Counted from the stretch's first letter, positions 34,390 to 47,105 are shown. The stretch is DNA of 64,000 nucleotides from Palaemon carinicauda (GCF_036898095.1 NC_090728.1:86223378-86287377), one strand, 5' to 3'. A program made the numbers and translations. Notes: a model not told the origin generated them from the letters alone.

Positions 34390-34487
34390 ATTTATTTCCT
34401 TATTTCCTTTCCTCTATGGGCTATTTATCCTGTTGGAGCCTTTGAGCTTATAGCATCCTGCTTTTCCAACTAGGGTTGTAGCTTCGC

Positions 34488-34573
<86 letters not shown>
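34390..34573 (+). repeat. LINE 3' tail shared with the non-autonomous repeat
   Basis: About 100 bp of tail plus 85 bp of AAT repeats. The same tail, diverged, occurs in reverse at 24785-24935. Confidence 0.75.
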
Positions 34574-34574
<1 letters not shown>

Positions 34575-36460
34575 CTTGTTGAATAATGGCATAGAGTGGA
34601 ATTGGGGAAATGATTGTCAAGAATCTTTTGAAAGAATCCAGCAGGAAATAATATCACTACATTCTAGTAAATTATCAAATTGATTTACCAGTTAAAACAG
34701 TATGTGACGCATCGAACATAAGTTTAGGTGCAGGATTATCTCATGTAATGCCAGATAGAACAGAAAAACCAATTGCATTCACTTCTAGAGTATTGAACAA
34801 TGCGGAAAGGAATTGCTCTTAAATAAAAATGAAGGTTTAGTATTAGTGTATAGAGTTCAGAAATTTCATATGCATCTTTATGGAAGGAAAAAAAGTCACA
34901 CTTGCTACAGATCATAAACCTTTACAAGTAATTTTGGGTTAAAAAGGAAGTTTATCTACGTTGGTAGCTGCAAGACTACAACGTTGGGTAATTACGTTAG
35001 CTGTATACCACTATGATATAAAATACCATTCTACATTAAAGATGGGTAACGCAGATGCTCTATCTAGATTTCCAGTAGACAAAGCACCAGAAGAGTATGA
35101 TGACAGTATATTACTAGTTTCAATATATGATGTACCCATTACAGCCAAGGATATTGCACATAATACCAAGAAAGACCCAATTTTTAGTGAGGTTTGAGAG
35201 AGTATAATGACAGGTAGGGACTTATGTGGAAAGGAAATGTTTTTTATCATATTAAAGATATTTGAAATGATTTTTGTAACGCAAGGTTGCATCTTGAGAG
35301 GATCAAGAGTAATTATTCCTAGTTCATTAAGGAATAAGGTTTGGTCTGAAATACATGCTGATCACCAAAAACATTGTCTGATCAAAGCCTATTGTAAGGA
35401 CTTTTCTCTGGTGGCCAAGTGTAAATATATATATTGAGTTATTTGTAATTAATTGTATGAATTTTGTCATGCAGCAGAACAATCCTTAATTTTCTAGAAT
35501 GCATCCATGGGAGTTACCCAGGTATCCAAGGCAAAGAGTTCACATAGATTTTGCAGATGTAGACCCAATTGGTATTTTTCCTTTTTATTTTATAGACTGC
35601 AGATTTCTTACCTCAAAATATATTTGTTATTTTTGCACAAGTTAGGTAAAAGATGGGCTTTTAGCACTTTTTGGAGAATTGATAATATTACTCTACTATG
35701 TAAATGTGTTTGCAGTAGCTCAAGTCCAACTGACTACCACCCAATTTCTTAGGTTATTTATTTTTGATAGTTCAGATGCTTACAGTCAATGACCAGAAAT
35801 AATTCCAATGAAGACAACAACATGTTATGTAACTGTTAAAGAATTAATGCAATTTTTTTCCACATATGGCATTCCAGAAAGAATTGTAACAGATAATGGT
35901 CCATAGTTTACCTCATTAGAGTTTAAAGAGTTTTGTAATGTAAATGGTATTAAGCACGCATTTTCAACAACGTATCACCTTCCATGAATGGAGAGGGTGA
36001 AAGATTTGTTGAAACATTTAAGCATAGCATGAAGTATAGTAAAGCAAATGCAAATAGCATATTTTTTCATGTATCAAAATTTTCATTGTCTATAGAACGA
36101 CAGCGCATAGCACAAAAGACGTGACACCATCAAATTTGTTAATGGGGAGGAGGATTAGGTGTAAGTTAGATTTGTTGTATCCAAGTTTGTAAAGTGATTT
36201 AAAAGAAAAAGGGGTATAAGCAAGTAGAAAGTCTTCCAAATGTAAGATATTTTTCCCCTTGTTCTAATGTCATGGTAAGATCATACAATACTCCAGAAAA
36301 GTGGGTACCAGGAGAAATTATAAAAGTGATAGGAAATTTACATTATGATGTTCAAGTTGGTGGAAATATTGTAAAACGTCATGTTGATCAATTACAGCCG
36401 TTGCATATAAATCCTGTAGATCAGGTGAATCTTAGAGATGGAAAATTTTAAAAAGTACTT
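34574..36460 (+). pseudogene. Mag-like RNase H and integrase, broken
   Basis: The frame resumes with LLNNGIEWNWGND, then PVKTVCDASNISLGAGLS, the RNase H segment FTSRVLNN and LATDHKPLQ, and LRRWxITLxxYHYDIKYH...NADALSR. Integrase follows with decayed zinc-binding sequence (about 35340-35400), HIDFAD near 35530, then FLIVSDAYSQ, MKTTTCYVTVKELMQFF, ERIVTDNGP and GEGERFVETFKHSM. These contain the D, D and E positions. A 180-bp LINE fragment splits the first part of the core. The C-terminal WVPGEIIKVIGNLHYDVQV...KRHVDQLQPL is a GPY/F-like module. Stops are frequent. Confidence 0.7.
35566..35750 (+). repeat. LINE RT fragment inside the gypsy integrase
   Basis: This segment is a close copy of LINE positions about 32848-33032. 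It shares GGTATTTTTCCTTT, ATAGACTGCAGATTTCTTAC and GTAAATGTGTTTGCAGTAGC. It interrupts integrase between the HIDFAD and FLIVSDAY motifs. It has no (AAT)n tail and neither LINE end, so it is not an ordinary LINE insertion. Both sequences read TGTAGACC-AA-TGG at the left edge. Confidence 0.8.
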
Positions 36461-36634
36461 AGATCAAATGACTCAAATATTAACTAAGGTGCTCAAACAT
36501 TAAATGTAGATTCAGAATCTATTCATGTACCAGTACAGGATGAAGTTAGAGTACTTCCTAATAGGGTAATAGATGGAAGCCCCCTGAAAGATTATATTTG
36601 CAAAGTTTGTACAATCTTAAGTTCAGGGGGAGAT

Positions 36635-36722
36635 TGTTATATATTGTATGTGATTTTGTACTGTAATACCATATACACAACGTTTATTGAAAGAAATGTT
36701 GCATAGTATTGCATTGATAACA
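36635..36722 (+). repeat. Mag-like element 3' LTR
   Basis: It begins TGTTATATATTG after a purine-rich tract (AAGTTCAGGGGGAGA) that fits a polypurine plus-strand primer, and ends GATAACA. It aligns along its full 88 bp with 9603-9690. Confidence 0.7.
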
Positions 36723-37059
36723 ATTACAGGAAAAATATTTTAAAAGTTTATTGTGCTGCCAAGTAATCCAACGCTTGTATGGAAAAAATGGATTCACAGT
36801 GTTCATAAAGAAACTTACATGAAGCACACAATTACGGTATTATATTACCAGATGTAGGAAAATATTTCCGTGACCGATGGATGTCACTAAAATTAAATTG
36901 GATAAAACTGTGAATTCATGGAGTATACATAATCTTTAAAAGGATGCTCTGGATCCGGACAGGAATTGAAACCATGTTCAAACATTCAGTGTTCTAATCA
37001 TGATTATGCAATTACAAAGGGAGTAACAGGAATATGTATGTTCACAAAATGAACAATAT

Positions 37060-37720
37060 CATGACTTATAAACGTGTTTTTCACGAGACAATTATCAAGA
37101 CTAAGTTGGAAATGTAAACGTGTGCTTAGAAGAATATTCTCAGAACTTCAGTTGATGATGTTAATGTTTGTTACAAAACCAGCATCAGACCTGAAGTTGA
37201 TAATATACATTTTCGTTGAAAAAAATAACATCAGAACTTAAGGTTGTAAATAGAAAGCTTATTAAACGAAGAATATCAGACGTCTTGCCGGTTATATAAA
37301 AATTTTTCATATAGAAAATTTCATAACTTAGGCTAGAAACATTTGATAGAGGAACAATGTCAGGATTAAAGATGATAACATGAAAGTTTATTACAAGGAC
37401 CAAAGTTCGTAATATAAATGTTTACTGAAGGAACAATGTCTGGATCCATGTTGGAAACTTAAACTTTGCTTTAAAAAAATATAGACCGAACTTGAGTTCG
37501 AAATAAGAACCTATGCTAAACGAAGAATTTCAGAATTTTAGTTGGGAGCACAGTTGTTTATTAAGAGAACAATGTCTGAACTTAACTTAGGAACACAGAC
37601 AGTGATTAAAATATTAATGCTAGCAATTAAGTTAATACTGTAAACGGTTGTTAAAAAAGTGTCCGGATTCGAGCTTAAAATAATCTTTTTGAAAGAACAA
37701 TGTCAGATAAGAGTTTAGAA
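37060..37720. repeat. Decayed 45-bp minisatellite, left part
   Basis: Diverged units of about 45 bp resemble TTTGTTAAAAGAACAATGTC followed by AGAACTTAAGTTGGAAATAT. Recurring words are GAACAATGTC, AGTTGGAAA and TATAAACG. The array ends at the TA where the Tigger element was inserted and resumes on its far side. Confidence 0.65.
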
Positions 37721-38395
37721 TACAGTCAGCCCTCGTTTATCGCGGTAGATAGGTTCCAGACCCGACCTTGATAGGTGAAAATCCGTGAAGTAGTGACACC
37801 ATATTTACCTATTTATTTAACATGTATATTCAGACTTTTAAAACCTTCCCTTGTACGTAGTACTGTTAACAAACTACCCTTTAATGTACAGAACACTTAA
37901 TGCATGTACTACAGTACCCTAAATTAAAACAGGCACAAATATTAAAGGCGATTTTATATCATGCGTTTCCTAAACACGCCAAAAAGCACGATAAAAAATG
38001 GCAACCAATGTTTTGTTTACGTTTATCTCTGATCATAATGAAGAAACAAACACATTTACACATCTGTGTATAGGTTAGTTTTTGCATCGATTATACTGAT
38101 TATTCACTACAGTATGTTGATTTTGTTATTACCAATGTTTTACTTAATTTTTCTTAGGACTTCCAAATGAAATGTTTTTCTTTATGACGCCGCCTGAAAC
38201 GACGGCGTCATAAAGTACGCTCAGTAAACAACCACGCTCAGTAAACAAAGAAGGCATTTAACGCGCATGATGAAAGTGATAAATAATGATATTACAGTGA
38301 AAGCTTTTAGAAAATATGTTATTACAAATATTATTTACCGTATCTATATAAAATCATACAGTACATACTGTACGTAGCAAAGCAGGAAAACAATT

Positions 38396-38399
<4 letters not shown>

Positions 38400-38475
<76 letters not shown>
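38400..38475. repeat. (GA)n microsatellite in the Tigger
   Basis: About 75 bp of pure GA downstream of the transposase stop. Confidence 0.95.
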
Positions 38476-38478
<3 letters not shown>

Positions 38479-38855
38479 TTGTTTTACGTACGTAAATGTA
38501 AATTTAAAAAAAAAATATGATAGGTTACAACATGTATACTCTTCTGACTTTTAAAACCTTCCCTTTAACTTAATGCATACTAAACTAAAACAGGCACAAA
38601 TATTAAAATGTTAGAATATTAAAGTAAAAAATAAAGATTGTTACTGTACTCACCACGAAAGAAGTTGAAGTAAAACTTGAATGATGATGGCGATGAATTT
38701 GCTGCACAGTAGAAATGATGATGATGAAGCTGATGATGCCTTCTACTGTCCAGCCAATGATAGTATTTTATGTCTCTTCAGACGGAGGTGTCTTTTCCTG
38801 GGACACCTCTTCAACTTCTTCCTGGGAAACTTCTTCAATTTCTTCCGAAAGCGTA

Positions 38856-40645
38856 CTAGCAGGAGGAACTGGCTCTTTTTTGCGAGGCTGGAAGAACATT
38901 GTGATCGGAAGTTGCTGCCGCTGCTTCTTTTTTTCGCTCGAAGAGCATCCAGTAGGGAGTCATGATGTCATTGATCTTGTTGCAGAATTGCATAGACCGA
39001 ACCATATCCTCGTCCCAATCTTGCGACATTTCTTTCACCTCCTTCACATGGTTGCAGAACTTGGCAAGCCGTTCTAATGTTAAGCCCGTTTCTTCGACAT
39101 TTTCTTGGGTCTCTTCCTGTGTTTCGCTCTCTTCTTCACTGGCCGATTTCGTCAGGTCTTCTAGGTTTGCGTCAGTTAGCAGCTGGGAATGGCAGTCCAA
39201 CCACTCGTCGACGTCTTCAGTCGTCATGTCGCCAAACCAGTCACCTCCAATTATCGCAGCCAACTGCACAGATTTGCGTATTGCAGAGTGTTGAATTTCA
39301 GACGGAGTAAATCCCTTGTCGTCGTAAACAATCTGGGGCCACAACTTCTTCCAGCTCGCATTAACGGTTGCAGGTTTCATTTCTTGCAGTGCCTTCTGAA
39401 TGTTCTGCAGGCACGTGGCTATGGTGTACTTCCGCCAGTACACCTTCAAATTAAAATCTTCATCTTCATCTTCTTGGGCAGCATCCACACACGCAACGAG
39501 GTCTGCCAAGGTATTCTTCGTGTAGAGGGCCTTGAACGCCCTGATAACCCCCTGGTCCATCGGTTGAATTAATGACGTGGTGTTGGGTGCAGGAACTCAA
39601 CCTGAATGCCCTCATGCGACAGGTCAGTTGCGTGTCCACCAGCGTTATCCATAAGGAGAAGGATCTTGAATGGCAAGCCCTTCTCTAAGAGATATTTACT
39701 GACTTGCAGGATAAAACACTGGTAGAACCAGTTGGAGGTCAGCATCTTCGTAATCCATGCTTTTGGATTATGCATCCAGTACACGGGAAGGAGATTCTTA
39801 TTTTTATTTTTCAAAGCGCGAGGATTTTTCGACTTGTAAATAAGCCCTGGCTTTAGCAAAAATCCAGCAGCATTGCCACACATCACGAGGGTAACGCGAT
39901 CCTTGAATGCTTTAAAGCCAGACTTTGGCTTCTTCTTTGAACAGGAATGTTCGCGAAAGCATTCTCTTCCAAAACATGCCGGTCTCATCCATATTAAACA
40001 CTTGTTCCGGCTTGTATCCACCTTCGGCGATAATATTCTTGAACGTCTCGTTCGCGTAAGTTTCAGCAGCGGCAGTGTCAGCGGAAGCAGCCTCGCCATG
40101 CAGGGAAACGCTTTTCAGGGCGAAGCGTTTCTGAAACTTCGCGAACCATCCTTTGCTGGCGGAAAACGTTGTTTCTGAGGCTGGGAATCAGTGGATGTCC
40201 CTAGTTGAGGTTCATCTACATCATCATCTTCTTCAGCATGGTCGCCATCGTCGTCTTGATGTTCCTTTGCCGCAAAATTCTCATACAAGCTCAAAGCCTT
40301 TGTTCGGATGGTATTCGTATCCAAGGCTATGTTCTTCTTCCGGCAGTCGGCAATCCACACTGCTAAAGCACCTTCCATGCGTACGATCGTTTTATTACGC
40401 GTGGTAACGACTCGCTTCGCTGATCTGCTAAAGGTGATGGTAGCCGTCTTTCTAATGTTCGCCTCGTCCTTCTTGATATAGCGAACGGTGGATTCGTTGA
40501 CTCCAAAATGGCGGGCTGCGGCCGCGTAACTTCTGCCTTCTTTTAACATATCGAGAAGCGTCACCTTCTCAGCAATCGTCATCATCTTTCGGTGGCGTTT
40601 AGGCTCACTACCAGCCTTAGTAGAAGCAGAACGCTTGGGAGCCAT
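38856..40645 (-). pseudogene. Tigger transposase, three frameshifts
   Basis: The frame starts with ATG 40645, MAPKRSASTKAG. A CENP-B-type helix-turn-helix follows (KVTLLDMLKEGRSYAAAARHFGVNESTVRYIKK), then a second DNA-binding region to about 40150. Frame changes occur near 40150, near 39920 and near 39580. Read across them, the DDE_1 domain shows all three acidic sites: NMDETG, LLLMDNAGGHA and QPMDQGV. The C-terminal acidic and helical part ends at 38856. The protein would bind the element ends and cut and paste them in the nucleus. All catalytic residues remain, so decay is recent. Confidence 0.85.
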
Positions 40646-40981
40646 TGTACAGTAGGGTTTAACAGAAAGTTCAACAAAAAGTTCAACTTAAAACAGTCAC
40701 GCACAGCACAGATTAAAGTTCACAATAACGTAGCAACATCTACACAGCGATACAGCGGGAGACAAAGTGGCCGCGAAAAGATGCTGGAGGTTGGAGAAGC
40801 GGTCAAAACACCAATCACAGGCTAGATTACAAAACTTGGGTTCTGATTCGTCATCTATCAGCGGTTGAACCAATCACAATCCGTCTTATATGCTACGTAG
40901 TAGTACCAATTCTAAGTACAAGGTACTCTACGTATACAGTACAGCTTTACGTACGCTATTTTATGCTTGTTTTGTTGTAGG

Positions 40982-40985
<4 letters not shown>

Positions 40986-41046
<61 letters not shown>

Positions 41047-41104
41047 CTGTTTTAGTTTCTTGTCCTAATGTATGTTTTATTGGATCTCTCTCTCTCTCTC
41101 TCTC

Positions 41105-41142
<38 letters not shown>

Positions 41143-41184
41143 CTGTTTTTGTTTCTTGTCCTATTGTGTGTTTTATTGGAAATC

Positions 41185-41238
<54 letters not shown>

Positions 41239-41290
41239 CTGTTTTTGTTTCATTTCTCATTCTATGTGTGTCAATCTCTCTCTCTCTCTC
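40986..41290. repeat. Higher-order (TC)n array
   Basis: Four (TC)n blocks alternate with near-identical spacers of about 45 bp. The spacers begin ATCACTGTTTT and contain GTTTCTTGTCCTA and TGTTTTATTGGA; the last is partial. The unit of about 95-100 bp has been tandemly multiplied as a whole. Confidence 0.88.
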
Positions 41291-41794
41291 GTACGCTTAT
41301 TCGAGATGTGATTTTTGCAACTTAGAATATTATTGGATGCAGTACTACGTACGTATACATACAAAAGATTCATGGAAAAGATGCACATCCATTACATTTG
41401 TAGTACATTAGTAGCCATCAGCAGCCTTACACCATTCTAATATGGTATGACTGCATCTGATTTGCGTTTCATGTTCGATTTAATTTTACTACGTACTGTA
41501 TACTGAATTATCGTATGATCACATTCTCTTTTCGGGTTTTATTTCTTTCTGTACTGAATTATATGTCATATGTAATGCAATGAACAATCAGTAAGAGCAG
41601 ATATTACTAATTACAGTATTAATGGAATTACAGGTAACGAAATATCGTATTTGGGGTCTTCATATATCGCGGTATTTTCAAAATTTCCGGAAAATCCGCG
41701 ATATGTTTATATATATGGGTTATGAAAAAAATCCGCGAAGTGGTGAATCCGCGATGGTCGAACCGCGTAGTAGCGAGGGCTCACTGTAGAGATA

Positions 41795-42480
41795 GTTTTT
41801 TTTTTTTTAAGAACAATGTAAGTATTTTATTTATAAATATAAATACTGGTAAAAGGACACTGTTTGTCTGACTCAAGTTGGCAATATTAACATTTGCTGA
41901 AAGTACAAAATCCGACCTCGTGACGGGAATATAAACGTTTGTTTAAAAAACCATATCAAATTTAAAGTTGTTAACGAAAATGTTTACTAAAACAACAATC
42001 TCAGGACATAGGTTTGGAATATAAACCTGTGTCAAAATAACAACATTCAGAATCAAGTTGGATATATAAACGCTTGCTAAAAGTATAATATTTAAGTTTG
42101 AGTTTGAAATATAATCATCTATTAAGAGTACATTGTCTGAACTCAGGTTATGGATATAAACGTTTGTTGAAAGAATAACATCGGTTCTTAAATTGGTACT
42201 ATAGATTTTTGTTTGAATAAAAATACCAGCACACAAATTGGGAATATAAATTTTTGTTAAAAAAATGTCAGTAATCGAGTTGGAAATAAGAGGAATGTTA
42301 TGGTGAAGGAACATTGTCATATTTCAAGTTGATAATATAAACAATTGTTAAAAGAACAATGTCAGACCTCAGGATGGTAATATTTATATTTGCTATAACA
42401 AATATTACCAGGATGCAGGGTAATGTAAACGAACAATGTCAGGGCTTCAGGCTGGAAATATAAAAGTTGACTGATAGTCT
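41795..42480. repeat. Decayed 45-bp minisatellite, right part
   Basis: Continuation of the array at 37060-37720, with units such as TATAAACGTTTGTTGAAAG and AGAACAATGTCAG. One stretch (41943-42320) stays open for seven 15-residue repeats on the minus strand only because the period is divisible by three. It ends about 90 bp from the CFAP58-like exon. Confidence 0.65.
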
Positions 42481-42572
42481 TCTAGAAAACTAAGTAGCCT
42501 TATGCACTTGAACTATGAATTGTGACCTATACCAGATCACTTAAAATAAGACGTTTCACATGAATGACTAAC

Positions 42573-42745
42573 CTTAGAGCACTGACTTCTGATGTAAGAG
42601 TTCTTATGTCTGTCTTCCTGTTGGTGTAATCTTTATCCCCTTTATGTAAGATATGTTCGAGCAGTCGCACCCGCTCCCTGAGAGCCCGCACTTCATCATT
42701 GCGACGGGCTAATTGCGTTGCCACCGTAGCTCTTCCGGACCTTTC
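42573..42745 (-). CDS. CFAP58: CFAP58-like exon (most N-terminal exon seen)
   Basis: This is a 173-nt exon on the minus strand, acceptor TTCGTCTTCTCAG, donor GTTAGT. It starts in phase 0 and ends with two bases of a codon (AG). The peptide is ERSGRATVATQLARRNDEV then RALRERVRLLEHILHKGDKDYTNR and DIRTLTSEVSALR. In CFAP58 the order TQL-x-RRNDE-L, then K-x-Q-x-x-x-x-KGE-x-x-Y-x-x-R-x-x-DIR, then LR is conserved, and the exon fits it. Further upstream exons were not recognised to the right and may be outside the window. Confidence 0.75.
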
Positions 42746-43346
42746 CTGAGAAGACGAACTGATGTGAGTTTTGAAACTACTGATAAATTGAATGCTATAA
42801 AACATTTAAGTTCACAACTGCTATGGTCATCGCTTCTCACGTACATTTTAGTGGAAAGTAATATTCATTTCAGTGAACCATGGGTCCTCATTTTTCTCAA
42901 ATATCTTTCAAACTGCTTATTCAATCGAAATAACTTCAACAAATTGTACAAGAAGCCTTCTGCTAATTTTTGGCAATATAGTGCATGGTGAAATGGTGTT
43001 AGGACATCTACTCTTGACTCATAAGGCAAAGTCACTTGGGCCAGGGGGAGAAAGCGACACAATGAATGTCTGCTATCCCTTGTCCCCTTCCTTCTCCCTC
43101 CATCCCTCTCTTTAACCTTTGTTACCGCTGTTTTTCTCTTCTTTCAACCAAATGCCTCTCTCTAATAAATAATATATACAATAAAATACCGATTTTCCAT
43201 GGGCGTAGGATTAGGGGGGCTGGGGCTATAGCCCCCAACTTTTTTGCCAAAAATTTACTTTACTGTCTTTTACTTTATAAAAGATTAAAAGATGTTATAA
43301 ACTCCATGAATCTAATAACTCAGAAAAGATTCAAAGATATAAAGTT

Positions 43347-43347
<1 letters not shown>
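42746..43347. other. Intron or flanking DNA, no feature seen
   Basis: Short frames only. A C/G-rich word near 43200-43240 (GGGGGGCTGGGGCTATAGCCCCC) forms a small palindrome. No mobile-element ends or protein similarity were recognised. Confidence 0.5.
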
Positions 43348-44165
<818 letters not shown>

Positions 44166-45270
44166 TATGTATCATGCATTTGTATGTATATACTGTTATT
44201 CATGGCGGTCATTAGGCCACATTTTCCAAACAAAAGACCCCGCGAGCAAGGATCACTCGACGCCACAATTTTTGGAACCCTACCCAGTCTCACCCCACCC
44301 CCTCCCCAACCATCCTATACCAGTCTACTCCCTTGAGGTCTCATTTCCAGACATCTTTACGTACCACGTGGCGACGTCGAGATCCCAGGAGAAAGAGGAG
44401 GCCTATTGATGGAGGTGTCGGGACACGTGACAAGACCTGACCAGTGGGACAGCGGTCAGGCCAATGAACCCCCCCCCCCCCCCACTTGGGGGCAAAAGGG
44501 AGTCCAGTCGACCTAGGAGCGGCTGGGAATCTTTCTTCGCTAACAAACCTCCGTGAGAGAAACATCACCTTTCATCGCCCTCAAGACATCAGGGAGGCAG
44601 GACCCTGTGACATACCCTCCACAAGGAAGGAACCAGAGTCCTTTTTACTAAGGTAAGGTGTCTGATTTTGAGATCCTCATCATCCTTACCCAACCTTCCA
44701 TCCCTTCCTAATCACATCCCATTCTTTCCTTTTATCCTTTAAAGAAAGATCCTACCCACTGAACCTTTTATCCTATTCCTTATGTCCCATGTTCCTTATG
44801 TTCCTTAATTAATTCACCCTGTGACAGTGTTGATTCCGATGTGTAGTGTTTACATTCTTAAGTTTGCACTTTTATTCAATTTGCTTAAAGGTTTTTCACC
44901 ACACGACTTCATCGGGTTCCAGCCTGTAGAAGTAAGTGTTCGGTTAATAATTTGATTTATTTCTGTTTCCAGGGAATGAGATCGTGGTGCTGAAAACCTT
45001 CCACGGCCTTCCTAACTCTGCGTGAGCACGTGACAATCCAACTCCAGGCGAAGCCACGTGGCTTACTTGAAATATGAAACAACAATTATCTGTTGTCCTC
45101 CCCCTTTTTAATGATTTTTATTTAAATGTTGTAAATATATCTATTTGTCGGTATTCCCTATCTTATTGCCAACTGGCGACCTTACCATTATTCTTCCTTT
45201 TGTGTCGCGCCCAGAGTTCCTTAAGCAAGGCCGGACTCACAGGCATACGGGCACGTGACAATACATGTGT
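44166..45270. other. GC-richer unique DNA with CACGTG cluster
   Basis: This 1.1-kb island between two TA tracts is clearly richer in G and C. It holds five CACGTG hexamers (44365, 44424, 45027, 45055, 45252), three of them within the longer word CACGTGACAA. A poly(C) run lies at about 44469-44483. AAG|GTAAGG near 44652 and TTTCTGTTTCCAG near 44972 look like a plus-strand donor and acceptor 320 bp apart. No open coding frame joins them. It may be a non-coding exon pair, an LTR-like promoter or unique DNA. Confidence 0.35.
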
Positions 45271-45273
45271 ATT

Positions 45274-45748
<475 letters not shown>

Positions 45749-45749
45749 T

Positions 45750-46040
45750 ATATGCACTTAAATATACCAGCAAATTTTTCGAGCTCAAGAATTCATTGTC
45801 TTCTCATCTTTCCCCTGCTTCGTTTGCAATCTCTAGTGAATGATTCAGTTTTTCTTTTTATTTCATATTTCATGTCTCTGATTATGTCTTGTCCATGTCC
45901 ATGTCCTTTTGTTAAATGTTGTTGGAATATCTACTTTAGTTTGTTCTCGTATCCATATTGCTCTTTCTCTGTCTCTTAGTGTTATTCCCTGTGGAGGATT
46001 TATTTTTGCTTTATTTTTATTTTTTGTTTTTGCCAAATCC

Positions 46041-46042
<2 letters not shown>
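45750..46042. other. Spacer, no feature seen
   Basis: About 290 bp of T-rich DNA between the TA tract and the GA tract. Nothing was recognised. Confidence 0.5.

Positions 46043-46119
<77 letters not shown>
46043..46119. repeat. (GA)n microsatellite
   Basis: About 76 bp of pure GA, ending a few bases before the likely start of an LTR (TGTGTTAGCGAGCG, 46123). Confidence 0.95.
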
Positions 46120-46121
<2 letters not shown>

Positions 46122-46714
46122 TTGTGTTAGCGAGCGAAAGTAGTTAGGTTAACGATCGTTTGTGGTGAGAAAGACTGTTGGTTTAAATGAGATTGTTTGT
46201 TTACATTTTTTAGTTAGGTTACGACAGGGGTGAATGTTTCGGAGCGAATGCTTTTTTTGATTGACTGCGTCCTGAGTCAGTTGTGTGAACGCTGGAATTA
46301 TTATTTTTCTTTACCAGCGAGGAAGTGATTTTTTATTTTCTGAGCCGTAATTCCTCCTTTGGTGAGGCTAACTCCTTTGGAGAGACCCAAGTTATCTGTA
46401 AGTGGATGTATTGTTGATGACTTGGCCTGTATTACGATTTTGTTTGGACTGCTCATTTGATTGATCAACTGTTGACGACCTGGCCTGTTTATTACAATTA
46501 AGATTTAGGATGATGATGTTGATGATGATGATGATATCGACGACGATGACACCCATGACCCCGAGGAGTTAAGTCCGTTATGGAAATTGAAAACAATCTT
46601 CAGGTTTCATATAGTGGTGTTGTGCCATAAAAGACAGTTGGCTTGTGTGTATAGACAGTGTTGGTGTCTATAAAATATATATAAACACAGATATTTATTT
46701 GGGTGTTGGTGTGC

Positions 46715-47004
46715 GGTTGATTTAAGTTTTGTTAGGGGTTTCGTTGATTATTTGAATGGTGGTTATTATATATTTAGTGTGAAGTTTATGATTAGTTGTA
46801 AGTGTGATTATTATTTTGATTGTGAATAGTTCCATGTTAAGTATTGTGGTATTAGGAAATATAGTTTTAAGGGTATGTTTTGTTTTGTTTGTCCTTTTGT
46901 CCAAGAGTCCAGTTGATAAAGTAAGGGGAAAGTTTGTGTTGTGGGACCATTGTCAGTAGGTGTGATTCAGGGTGTGGGGCTTGTTTTTTTAACATCCCGC
47001 CACA
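46715..47004 (+). repeat. LTR 3' portion, left copy
   Basis: The part of the left LTR that has a partner at 49160-49464. It shares AATATAGTTTTAAGG-like, GTAAGGGGAAAGTTTGTGTTG and AACATCCCGCCACA blocks. The copies are clearly diverged. Confidence 0.7.
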
Positions 47005-47010
47005 TTATTT

Positions 47011-47028
47011 TGGCGCCCGAACAGGGAC
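47011..47028 (+). promoter_or_regulatory. tRNA-Lys-type primer-binding site
   Basis: TGGCGCCCGAACAGGGAC follows the LTR end after 6 bp. It is the 18-base complement of the 3' end of the tRNA-Lys used as minus-strand primer by many retroelements. This fixes the element's orientation and the LTR end. Confidence 0.8.
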
Positions 47029-47105
47029 AGCCGAGGTGGGATTGAAGCTGGACTCTTAGACGAAGGACTGATAGGATAAGATATTAGATATAAGGTTGAT
47101 GAAAA

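Larger units (their letters stand above)
31159..34573 (+). mobile_element. CR1/jockey-group LINE with (AAT)n tail
   Basis: A plus-strand non-LTR element with endonuclease, reverse transcriptase and a microsatellite 3' end, (AAT)n at 34489-34573. The tail abuts the resumption of the gypsy RNase H at 34574. The left edge meets the MULE-like right arm, so which of the two was inserted first is not settled. A 28-bp leftover at 13042-13066 next to the gypsy break could be its true 5' end, with the MULE inserted into its leader. Confidence 0.65.
37723..41786 (-). mobile_element. Full-length Tigger/pogo-type element
   Basis: The 4064-bp element has termini CAGTCAGCCCTCG and, inverted, CAGTGAGCCCTCG. 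It is flanked by TA at 37721-37722 and 41787-41788. The TIR regions continue as TATCGCGG-type sequence with many CGCG words. One transposase gene lies on the minus strand. The non-coding flanks hold a (GA)n tract (38400-38475) and a compound (TC)n array (40986-41290). The element interrupts an older 45-bp minisatellite. Confidence 0.85.

Noticed and set aside
40890..41411. 173-codon Ser/Leu-rich frame in the TC arrays (likewise 23421-23924 and the start of 8638-9039)
   Set aside because: Product of (TC)n repeats; the apparent length comes from the microsatellite.
41943..42320. 125-codon minus-strand frame of seven 15-residue repeats
   Set aside because: The repeats mirror the 45-bp minisatellite, whose period is divisible by three. 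The unit is decayed at the DNA level and the array lies in an intron.
47011..47028. Reading the tRNA-Lys-type primer site as a sign of an exogenous or endogenous retrovirus
   Set aside because: The same primer is used by many retroelements. No envelope or pol is present, and the gag has five zinc knuckles as in LTR retrotransposons.
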